Assembly (NCBI GenBank): GCA_002403785.1
Contig: DHIM01000103.1
Span: 1-5,210, forward strand
Source: Clostridium sp. UBA4746
GTDB taxonomy: Bacteria > Bacillota > Clostridia > Clostridiales > Clostridiaceae
Direction of reading: 5' to 3'
Length of the DNA stretch: 5,210 nt
Within the stretch, counting starts at the first letter, position 1; every line of letters begins with the position of its first letter. A program made the position numbers and the translations under genes. Below the pieces are notes generated by a model that saw only the letters and a list, made by a program, of their open reading frames with translations, did no database searches and was not told the origin of the DNA. Shown piece by piece: positions 1 through 5,045 of the stretch.

Positions 1-215
1 AGATTAGCTTTTACAGATTTCACATTGATATCTCCAACACTTCCAGCTATGTTTTTAACTTTTTCAATTCCTAATACTACCGGATTATTCACGAAAAAGT
101 ATGCTATTGGGATGAATATAAAGAAGAATACTCCAATACATATTGCAATTATTCTTTCTCTTGTTTTTTCATCACTTAGAATTTTATAAATTCTATATGC
201 AATCCTAGGATTCAT
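1..215 (-). CDS. N-terminal part of a membrane-anchored T4SS protein, probably VirB1/CwlT-like cell-wall hydrolase (partial)
   Basis: This reading frame starts at an ATG that shares one base with the VirB4 stop codon (TAATG) and runs off the left edge, so only about 71 residues are visible. The start is well supported: GGGAGGA lies 6 nt upstream, inside the last codons of VirB4. The product begins with a short basic cytoplasmic segment containing KILSDEKTRER, followed by one strong transmembrane helix at about residues 23-42 (IIAICIGVFFFIFIPIAYFF), then the start of an extracellular part. No catalytic domain is visible. In Gram-positive conjugation operons the gene after virB4 usually encodes a peptidoglycan hydrolase (lysozyme-like and/or NlpC/P60) with this same short-tail-plus-TM start. 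The role in opening the wall for the transfer channel is therefore inferred from position and topology. A VirB8-like protein is an alternative. Confidence 0.75.
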   Translation of the reverse strand, partial: MNPRIAYRIYKILSDEKTRERIIAICIGVFFFIFIPIAYFFVNNPVVLGIEKVKNIAGSVGDINVKSVKAN

Positions 216-2068
216 TATCTTCCTCCCGCATTACCAAATAAAACCTCTTTATATTTTGGAGCTCCTACTTGTAAATTAAATTTTTCATTTCCACTTAGAA
301 ACAAACAATTACCTCTATTTGAAGATTGAATTAATTTATATTCACTTTCATTTACATTAAGTAAATTCATATACATTTTTTTATCTATACTTCCAGGATA
401 AAATAAAAATTTATAAGTAGGTATAGCAAACAATGGTTTAGTAAGTTCTACAACATCTTTTGCTAAAAAATCCTCTATGTTTTGACTTGCGAGTATTATT
501 GCACTATCCTTCTTTCTAACTCTTTTCATAAAGTTTCTAACGTATTTTACCATTACTTTATTGTCTAAAAATAAATAAAATTCATCTAATATTGCAGCGG
601 TATCCCCTTCGACTAATAGTTTGTTAGACATGTACGAAAGTACATTAAATAGCATTGCATTTTTCAAATTACTTGAAGCTTCCAAAAGACTTTTTACCCC
701 GAATGTTACAAACTTGTAGTTAGGTATATTAGTATGTTTATTAAAAAATCTACTGTCTGAACCGTTACAAATTGAATTTAAACCGAGCAATAATTTTTGC
801 AAATGTTCTTTTGTATAAATAGCATCTTTTCGATTTTCATATTCCTCAAATTCTTTTTTCGTAGTTTCATATAAATCTGATAAAATAGGGTATTCATTTG
901 ACTTTTTATTGCCTAAATCACTTGTATAAGTAATTCTAAATTTAAGATATGTTTTTTCTAACATTACTTCTAAAACATCTAATAATTCATCACTAAAATT
1001 CTTATATGCTCTAAAAAAATCTCTTAGAAATGATATGTGTTGACTTAATATTGTGTTTTTAGAAAACGTTCCTATGTAATCATCATCAACTTTGCTTAAT
1101 TCATATGTTCCATCATTAAACATTTTCGGTTCTAATACATTTATAATATATTGTCCACTCATTAAATCAATAAATGTACCTTTCAAATTATTAGTTAATG
1201 TAATGTATTCATGCTCCGGGTCGAGACATATGATATTCTTTTTTTTAAGCATTAAATTTGTTATTATTAACTTTAATAAATAACTTTTACCTTCTCCACT
1301 ATTACCTAAAATTACTATGCTTGAATTGGTATGTGTATTAGTCCTTTTGCTAAAATCCGTTATTATATATCCACCAAACTTATCTTTTCCGAGTAGAAAA
1401 CCGTGACTATCTATAGATCCACTATAACTAAGCGGGAATAAATTTGCCATGCTACTTGATGGCATATGTCTTTCAAATTGTGTCCCAAATTCTTTTGGAT
1501 TGCCACAAGGATTAACAGCTATGAACCCTTGTTTTTGTCTTAGAAACAAATTGTCGAATGTTATTCCTCCAAGTTTTATTATTACTGTGTTCGTTAATTT
1601 CTCTAATTCTGATTGACTACTTGCAATAACTTCTATGTAAACTTGAACTTTAAACATACTTTCGTCCTTATTTTGATTTAAATATTGTACCAAATCTTGT
1701 GTAACTTCTAGTTGTTGATTTGCTTTAGTTCTTTTTATAAATTGATTTTCTGTAGTATCTGAAATGTTTTTATGTACACTACTTTCTATAGAATTTTCAT
1801 ATTCATTAACGCTCATTTTATTACAATATATCTTTAATGTTATGTTGCTTCTTTCTCCAAATTTTCTTAATAAAGCCATGTTTTCACTATGTAATGGGTA
1901 ATTTCTAAGTGCAAAAACTCTTCTATATGTATTACCAAATACATAATAACTAGGGAAAAATTTAATTATACTTGGACTAATCATGTCTATGAAATCTTTT
2001 GTATATTCTTTATTCTGTTCTTCTATTGTAAGTGTTTGCTCCTTTTTTTTAATGCTTAATATGCTCAT
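215..2068 (-). CDS. VirB4/TraE-family conjugation ATPase
   Basis: A 617-residue hexameric-type ATPase expected at the cytoplasmic face of the membrane, where VirB4 proteins power assembly of, and transport through, type IV secretion channels. The Walker A motif GNSGEGKS is at residues 255-262. The LDPEHEY segment at 282-288 and Walker B ILDE at 493-496 match the usual VirB4 pattern, followed by basic KRVRKKD (515-521, possible arginine-finger region) and the ASQN motif at 527-530. Residues 1-240 form the family's non-catalytic domain, with the typical SPSIIKFFPSYY...YRR...NYP opening. No transmembrane segment is evident. The protein is shorter than full-length VirB4 (about 800 residues); the missing N-terminal part seems to be supplied by the preceding gene. 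The ATG has AAAGGGGTGG just upstream, and only 12 nt separate it from the upstream stop. Its stop overlaps the next start (TAATG), so translation is probably coupled. All catalytic motifs are intact. Confidence 0.95.
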   Translation of the reverse strand: MSILSIKKKEQTLTIEEQNKEYTKDFIDMISPSIIKFFPSYYVFGNTYRRVFALRNYPLHSENMALLRKFGERSNITLKIYCNKMSVNEYENSIESSVHKNISDTTENQFIKRTKANQQLEVTQDLVQYLNQNKDESMFKVQVYIEVIASSQSELEKLTNTVIIKLGGITFDNLFLRQKQGFIAVNPCGNPKEFGTQFERHMPSSSMANLFPLSYSGSIDSHGFLLGKDKFGGYIITDFSKRTNTHTNSSIVILGNSGEGKSYLLKLIITNLMLKKKNIICLDPEHEYITLTNNLKGTFIDLMSGQYIINVLEPKMFNDGTYELSKVDDDYIGTFSKNTILSQHISFLRDFFRAYKNFSDELLDVLEVMLEKTYLKFRITYTSDLGNKKSNEYPILSDLYETTKKEFEEYENRKDAIYTKEHLQKLLLGLNSICNGSDSRFFNKHTNIPNYKFVTFGVKSLLEASSNLKNAMLFNVLSYMSNKLLVEGDTAAILDEFYLFLDNKVMVKYVRNFMKRVRKKDSAIILASQNIEDFLAKDVVELTKPLFAIPTYKFLFYPGSIDKKMYMNLLNVNESEYKLIQSSNRGNCLFLSGNEKFNLQVGAPKYKEVLFGNAGGR

Positions 2069-2080
2069 TTCCCCACCCCT

Positions 2081-2680
2081 TTATATATCAAAATCTTTGA
2101 TTACTTCCCCACTAAAATTTCTTTCTAAATATACTTGAAGCATATTTTTTAATACCTTTTTATCACAACTTAAAACCGTAAACCCTCTATCTTCTAATAC
2201 TTGTTGTATGTTTATAACTGTTTGTTTACTTTGTGCATCATCAATTTTAAATGGAACTATTATATAAAACTCTCTACTAGAACCCTTTTCACTCTCTAAT
2301 TGTTTCAGACTTTCTAAATCTCTTTCAAGCAACATTTTTGTTACTTCGTCTGCGCTTTCATTTATTAAATCAGTTATGTAATTTTTGTTATCTTCTAATC
2401 TTTCCACTTTATCAACCACTAAAATTTCTATGCTATCTATTATATTTAAAACTGCTTTCAAATTTAATATTTCATTTAGTAAGAACTCATTCGTTAAGAT
2501 ATTAATATTTTTAGGTGCAATCCTTATGTAATATTTAAAATAATTTGTATTCGTTATAACGTTGTCTTCAATTCCATGAATATCTAAAAGTTCTTGTACT
2601 GTTCTACTTGCTTGTTGTTTCGTTTTACTATTTTGCACCTTTATATTTCCATCTTTCTTTTGTATTTTAAAAATGCTCAT
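2081..2680 (-). CDS. TraC-like protein, detached VirB4 N-terminal-type domain (TrsD-like position)
   Basis: A soluble 199-residue protein placed directly before the VirB4 ATPase. After a basic, variable start (MSIFKIQKKDGN) it has a VQELLDIHGIEDN segment (about 28-40), a beta-rich YYIRIAPKNINIL stretch (50-62), an IEILVVDKVERLEDNK stretch (84-99), a charged helical part (100-135), and SREFYIIVPFKI (135-146) followed by VLEDRGFTVLSCDK (161-174). This is the pattern of the TraC-like domain that forms the N-terminus of longer VirB4 proteins. It is encoded separately in several Gram-positive systems, where a TrsD/TraD-type gene precedes the ATPase. It has no Walker motifs and no TM segment, so it probably binds the ATPase or the VirB3-like protein. 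An in-frame GTG lies 18 nt upstream, but it is part of the G-rich ribosome binding site. The ATG at 2680 overlaps the previous stop as ATGA and is clearly better. Family assignment is from pattern recognition. Confidence 0.85.
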   Translation of the reverse strand: MSIFKIQKKDGNIKVQNSKTKQQASRTVQELLDIHGIEDNVITNTNYFKYYIRIAPKNINILTNEFLLNEILNLKAVLNIIDSIEILVVDKVERLEDNKNYITDLINESADEVTKMLLERDLESLKQLESEKGSSREFYIIVPFKIDDAQSKQTVINIQQVLEDRGFTVLSCDKKVLKNMLQVYLERNFSGEVIKDFDI

Positions 2681-2949
2681 TTTCTTCTCTCCCCCCACCT
2701 AAATACTTGTTGCATATTTAGCAAATAATTAAAAACTTTTAATAATTGCTCTAATAAATTCGAGTTATTATCTAATATTCTTATACTTAAAATTAAATAT
2801 GTTATTGGTACTATTAATGGTATTAAAGTTAAATTTTCAGCTGAATATATAATAAATATTACTGTTAATACACCAACAATGGCTAACTCAAAGACATCTA
2901 AACACATAAAAGTTTTTTTCTCTTTCAAATTACCGGGATAAATAAACAT
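2677..2949 (-). CDS. PrgI/VirB3-like small inner-membrane protein
   Basis: A 90-residue protein with a short N-terminal FIYPGNLKEKKT segment, two adjacent hydrophobic helices (about residues 20-36 and 40-57), and a conserved-looking amphipathic C-terminal part ending NMQQVFRWGERRK. Small two-helix proteins of this kind (PrgI/TcpE-type, the functional counterpart of VirB3) regularly precede virB4 in Gram-positive conjugation operons. They are thought to anchor the ATPase to the membrane channel. The start is certain: a perfect AGGAGG at 2957-2962 lies 7 nt upstream of the ATG. The stop TGA overlaps the next ATG (ATGA), which couples it to the TraC-like protein. The C-terminal QQ-x-F-x-W pattern after the helices is what I recall from VirB3-like proteins of clostridial elements. 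That comparison is from memory and not from an alignment. Confidence 0.85.
   Translation of the reverse strand: MFIYPGNLKEKKTFMCLDVFELAIVGVLTVIFIIYSAENLTLIPLIVPITYLILSIRILDNNSNLLEQLLKVFNYLLNMQQVFRWGERRK
2689..2696 (-). promoter_or_regulatory. Ribosome binding site that decides the TraC-like start
   Basis: On the minus strand the sequence reads GGGGGGAG, ending 8 nt before the ATG at 2680. An in-frame GTG at 2698 sits at the upstream edge of this G-run, with no ribosome binding site of its own. The G-run is therefore the Shine-Dalgarno sequence and not codons 2-3. The resulting ATGA overlap with the upstream stop fits translational coupling. Confidence 0.8.
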
Positions 2950-2967
2950 TGTATAACCTCCTAAAAT

Positions 2968-2995
2968 AATAACTAACCTTTCAAAGCTAGTTATT
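2968..2995 (-). other. Hairpin directly after the VirB6 stop
   Basis: AATAACTA at 2968-2975 and TAGTTATT at 2988-2995 form an 8-bp stem. A small inner stem (CTT/AAG around TCA) sits inside the loop. The hairpin begins at the base after the VirB6 stop codon and ends just before the AGGAGG of the VirB3-like gene. The sequence that follows in the mRNA is ATTTTAGGAGG, which is too short and mixed for a strong intrinsic terminator. A partial terminator, or an mRNA stability or processing element that lowers expression of the downstream genes, is more likely. Confidence 0.45.
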
Positions 2996-3871
2996 TTATG
3001 GAATTAAACTTGTAGATTGTCCACCCATTGAACTTGATCCGCCCATTGGACTTGCTCCACCACCGCCTCCATTTCCTGTATGACCCATATTTCTCATTGC
3101 TTTACTTGCTGAACTTCCCATACTTCCAGTTGAACCAGTAGACATTCCATATTTACCTGCAATTTCCTCAACTTTGCTCGCTGCCATAATTACGCCAATT
3201 CCTAAAAATATTTTTGACGCATCACTTGCCATAAGTGCCAACCCCATAAACAACATTGCAGTCTGTAAGACATTAGTTAATGCTATAGCCATCGTTTGCC
3301 TACACCAGCTCGTAAACCCCTCCATGTTACCTGAAGGTATACTAAATATATATAAATATCCAACCATAATGTGAGCTATATACATACCACCACGTTTTAA
3401 TATTTGCACCAAACAAACTAATATTGAAACTATTACTATTAAAAGAATTACCAAAAACCATATAACCCCAAAAGCAGCTTTATCAAGCGAGCTTGATAAA
3501 GTATCTAGAGATTGCTGATAATTTGGTTTAGAAGTTATGTTAGCAATAAGATTATTTACCGTTATTGATAATTCAAATAGTCGTATTGCCCCAACTTTCA
3601 GAAACAATATGGCAATTAGACCCTTGAATATATTTAATATAAGTAAATGAAAATTTATTGATTCATTTTCTATATATGAAATATACACATTTACTATCGC
3701 AAACAATATCCCCACTGCTAAAAGAATCCATCCTATGTATTCCATAAGTTGTAAAACGCTGTTTACAATTTGATTATCAAATAAATTGATCGAAATATCT
3801 GACATATATTTTAAAACATTACCCGCACCACCGAGCAAACCACTTTTTAAGTAATTAAATATTACATCCAT
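2996..3871 (-). CDS. TrbL/VirB6-like conjugal transfer membrane protein
   Basis: A 291-residue polytopic membrane protein, the likely inner-membrane channel component. Hydrophobic helices lie at about residues 46-66, 76-92, 135-157, 162-178, 196-214 and 217-231. The segment GFTSWCRQTMAIALTNVLQT (185-204) followed by GLALMAS and GIGVIMAASKVEEIAGKYGM is the signature I recognise from the TrbL/VirB6 family of Bacillota conjugative elements. The last 50 residues form a low-complexity tail rich in Gly, Ser and Met (GNGGGGGASPMGGSSSMGG), a common feature of VirB6/TrbL C-termini. Two other in-frame starts exist upstream (GTG at 3880, ATG at 3877). I chose the ATG at 3871 because AGAGGG (3880-3885) sits 8 nt before it, while the earlier codons overlap or abut that site. 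It lies between the pilin-like gene and the VirB3-like gene, as in Tn1549-type operons. A hairpin follows its stop. Confidence 0.9.
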   Translation of the reverse strand: MDVIFNYLKSGLLGGAGNVLKYMSDISINLFDNQIVNSVLQLMEYIGWILLAVGILFAIVNVYISYIENESINFHLLILNIFKGLIAILFLKVGAIRLFELSITVNNLIANITSKPNYQQSLDTLSSSLDKAAFGVIWFLVILLIVIVSILVCLVQILKRGGMYIAHIMVGYLYIFSIPSGNMEGFTSWCRQTMAIALTNVLQTAMLFMGLALMASDASKIFLGIGVIMAASKVEEIAGKYGMSTGSTGSMGSSASKAMRNMGHTGNGGGGGASPMGGSSSMGGQSTSLIP

Positions 3872-3887
3872 TTTCATCACCCTCTAA

Positions 3888-3908
3888 TTGTTAGTTAGTT
3901 GTTAGTTA
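3888..3908. repeat. Short tandem repeat across the pilin stop / VirB6 leader
   Basis: Two near-identical 10-11 bp units, TTGTTAGTTAG (3888-3898) and TTGTTAGTTA (3899-3908), lie head to tail at the end of the pilin-like gene and in the short leader before VirB6. On the mRNA they read as repeated TAACTAAC, which puts several stop codons close together just before the VirB6 ribosome binding site. It is probably slippage-generated spacer; a function is not shown. Confidence 0.6.
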
Positions 3909-4228
3909 ATTAATCCCCAACCCCAACTTGGAAATGTTATAACTAGAATTATTCCAACTATAAGTATTACAATATGTCCTAAATCAACTCCCGCACCACG
4001 TCTATATTCAACAACCGATTTAACTATTGCAACCAATGTAATGATAACAAGCATTACAGCACAAATTGGTACAATTACATTATTAACAATTGGTGTAGCT
4101 TGTCCCTGGAGTTGTGTCTTTGCATTTAGTAATGCAGAGTTTGGGTCAGCAAAAACTTTTTGTGTTGATAACACCATTAAGCTTGTGCTTGCTCCTATCA
4201 TCCCAATTTTAAATAGTTTTTTCTTCAT
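3902..4228 (-). CDS. VirB2/TrbC-like putative pilin, secreted two-TM protein
   Basis: A 108-residue protein built like a conjugative pilin subunit. It has an N-terminal signal peptide (KKKLFK, then hydrophobic residues 8-20) with a likely cleavage after VFA (residue 27). This leaves a mature product of about 81 residues with two transmembrane helices (about 48-69 and 85-99) joined by a short basic cytoplasmic loop, EYRRGAGVDLG (74-84). The C-terminus is the short tail SWGWGLIN. The ATG at 4228 follows AAAGGAGG by 8 nt, the best site in the operon, which fits a highly expressed structural subunit. Similar small two-helix proteins precede the TrbL/VirB6 gene in Tn1549-type elements (Maff2-like slot). 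The 90-nt gap upstream has only poor promoter-like sequences, so it is probably transcribed from the promoter at 4642-4670. The pilin role rests on topology, size and position, not on a sequence match. Confidence 0.85.
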   Translation of the reverse strand: MKKKLFKIGMIGASTSLMVLSTQKVFADPNSALLNAKTQLQGQATPIVNNVIVPICAVMLVIITLVAIVKSVVEYRRGAGVDLGHIVILIVGIILVITFPSWGWGLIN

Positions 4229-4318
4229 TAATTATTCCTCCTTTATTGTCCTATTCATAGTCAATTTCATAACCTAGAAATCAAGTTACTGCAAGGCTTT
4301 ACACTTTTTTATACTAAA

Positions 4319-4540
4319 TTATTTAACACTCCTAATTATTTTCTTTTTATAATCTACTTCTTTAAGTAAATCATCTTCGAAATAATTTAATATCTTTTTA
4401 AGTTCTAAGATAGTTTTATAGGGAGGATTAATTTTTCCGTTTTCATATGAAGATAACGTGCTTCTACTTTTCCCTATGTATATTGCTAACTTTTCTTGTT
4501 TTAAATTTCTTTCAATTCTTAACATTGTTAATTTCAGCAT
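4319..4540 (-). CDS. Small XRE/Cro-type HTH regulator, first gene of the transfer operon
   Basis: A 73-residue protein that is almost entirely one helix-turn-helix domain. The scanning helix QEKLAIYIG (15-23) is followed by the recognition helix region SRSTLSSYENGKINPP (25-40), with the SxYExGKxxP hallmark of the Cro/CI (HTH_3) family, then two packing helices and a short lysine-rich tail. It probably dimerises and represses. It is the first gene after the promoter at 4642-4670, where an inverted repeat covers the -35 box, so autoregulation of the operon is a natural inference. The start is less certain than in its neighbours: the only G-rich candidate site (GGGGGTGG at 4555-4562) is 14 nt from the ATG, which is long. 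An in-frame TAA just upstream rules out an earlier start, and a second ATG at codon 6 is possible. The poor spacing suggests modest translation. Confidence 0.9.
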   Translation of the reverse strand: MLKLTMLRIERNLKQEKLAIYIGKSRSTLSSYENGKINPPYKTILELKKILNYFEDDLLKEVDYKKKIIRSVK

Positions 4541-4641
4541 TTTTTATTTATATTCCACCCCCTTAGTTTTATTTAGAATAAATGCTTGTACATACTATTT
4601 GATTTAATTTACATTTGAATTATTTAAACTAACCTTATGTA

Positions 4642-4670
4642 AGCATATGTTACTTTGACTAACATGTCAA
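4642..4670 (-). promoter_or_regulatory. Sigma-A-type promoter of the transfer operon
   Basis: On the minus strand a perfect -35 box TTGACA (4670-4665) is separated by exactly 17 nt from TATGCT (4647-4642, four of six matches to the -10 consensus). Transcription would start at about 4635, giving a leader of roughly 95 nt before the HTH gene. This is the best promoter in the window. It lies downstream of the hairpin terminator, so the operon is insulated from transcription coming from the right. Confidence 0.75.
4655..4670. promoter_or_regulatory. Candidate operator: inverted repeat over the -35 box
   Basis: TTGAC (4655-4659) and GTCAA (4666-4670) form a perfect 5-bp inverted repeat with a 6-bp spacer, 16 bp in all. 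This is the usual size and form of an operator for a Cro/CI-type dimer. It coincides with the -35 box and part of the spacer of the operon promoter, so a bound protein would block RNA polymerase. The HTH protein encoded just downstream is the obvious candidate. The truncated XRE protein at the right edge is another. Confidence 0.45.
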
Positions 4671-4701
4671 TAGTCTTATTGTGTTTCTAAAATCAAATAA
4701 A

Positions 4702-4740
4702 AACAAATAAAGACACTCGGTTTGAGTGTCTTTATTTGTT
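4702..4740. terminator. Perfect 17-bp hairpin, two-way intrinsic terminator
   Basis: The arms at 4702-4718 and 4724-4740 are perfectly complementary over 17 bp around the 5-nt loop GGTTT. The inner part of the stem (GACACTC/GAGTGTC) is the only GC-richer patch. The outer part gives U-rich tails in both directions: TTTATTTGTT on the plus strand and TTTATTTGTTTTTATTT on the minus strand. On the minus strand it would end transcripts coming from the XRE gene at the right edge before they reach the transfer promoter about 30 nt further on. Confidence 0.8.
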
Positions 4741-4865
4741 ATATGTCGGCTATACCCATATTTTTATTTAAGTTAATTACATACCTTTTCATATAAAATT
4801 ATTCACATTGTAATGGTTTTCATGTATATATATGTCAGTTTCCGACTGTATTTGTCTGCTGTTTA

Positions 4866-4991
4866 TTAATAAAATAGTTTATACCTGCTGTACTCGTATA
4901 CCACAATATCATCTGGGTTTATACATTTGTTAACCGTTAAAAATGTATTGTTATTTTCTATACCAATTATATTACGGTTATCTAAACACAC
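4866..4991 (-). pseudogene. Possible small ORF or gene remnant (41 codons), unrecognised
   Basis: On the minus strand an open stretch runs from a possible GTG at 4991 (open from 5000, after a TGA at 5001-5003) to a TAA at 4866. The translated product contains NNNTFLTVNK and NPDDIVVYEYSRYK, which reads like real protein and not like random AT-rich translation. I do not recognise a family. No ATG start and no ribosome binding site are visible. It is in the same frame as the XRE gene to its right, with two stop codons between. After its double stop the same frame continues into another protein-like stretch containing YSRKLTYIYM. It may be the tail of a decayed gene, or chance. Confidence 0.3.
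4921..4948. repeat. Imperfect palindrome / hairpin
   Basis: The left arm 4921-4933 and the right arm 4937-4948 pair over 12 bp with a single unpaired G and the 3-nt loop CCG. It is AT-rich and has no T-run, so it does not look like a terminator. Part of its centre (TAACCGT, 4931-4937) recurs inverted at 4974-4980 (ACGGTTA). It could be a protein-binding site or a structured element; nothing in the window fixes its role. Confidence 0.4.
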
Positions 4992-5002
4992 GTAGAAAAA
5001 TC

Positions 5003-5021
5003 AGCATACGAATTGTACGCT
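5003..5021. repeat. 19-bp near-palindrome just after the XRE gene
   Basis: AGCATAC (5003-5009) and GTACGCT (5015-5021) are inverted copies with one mismatch around GAATT. The spacing and length fit an operator for a dimeric DNA-binding protein. No promoter is evident next to it, so the assignment is tentative. Confidence 0.35.
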
Positions 5022-5045
5022 ATTTAAAATTAATTCCGCACTATT

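Larger units (their letters stand above)
4741..5045. other. Intergenic region without a confident gene
   Basis: About 305 bp between the hairpin terminator and the stop of the right-edge XRE gene. It holds one protein-like short reading frame on the minus strand, an imperfect 12-bp palindrome (4921-4948), a 19-bp near-palindrome (5003-5021), and two CTGCTGT direct repeats (4856-4862 and 4885-4891). I see no tRNA, no CRISPR-type repeat array and no transposon end. The region could be a long 3' untranslated region, a decayed gene or a cis-acting site of the element. Confidence 0.6.

Noticed and set aside
1092..1283. Plus-strand open frame of 63 codons
   Set aside because: It lies wholly inside the VirB4 gene on the other strand, covers the Walker A region, and has no ribosome binding site. 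It is a shadow of the real gene.
2681..2698. GTG start adding six residues to the TraC-like protein
   Set aside because: The extra codons are the G-rich ribosome binding site of the ATG at 2680, which also makes the ATGA overlap with the preceding gene.
3174..3374. Plus-strand open frame of 66 codons
   Set aside because: It is antisense to the conserved part of the VirB6-like gene and has no start signals.
3872..3880. GTG or ATG starts adding three or two residues to the VirB6-like protein
   Set aside because: They overlap or touch the AGAGGG site. The ATG at 3871 has the normal 8-nt spacing.
4041..4277. Plus-strand hydrophobic open frame of 78 codons
   Set aside because: Its hydrophobic character comes from being antisense to the pilin-like gene's membrane segments. 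No ribosome binding site, and the minus-strand gene is clear.
4229..4318. Separate promoter for the pilin-like gene
   Set aside because: Only weak TTGCAG or TTGATT candidates with poor -10 partners are present. Co-transcription from the promoter at 4642-4670 is simpler.
4583..4645. TGCTTGTACATA (4583-4594) and an inverted TGCTTACATA (4636-4645) as a second operator pair
   Set aside because: The arms differ by length and are 41 bp apart. In sequence this AT-rich such a match is plausible by chance, so it was not listed as a feature.
4856..4891. CTGCTGT direct repeats as iterons of a replication origin
   Set aside because: Only two 7-bp copies, no further units, and no replication gene in the window.
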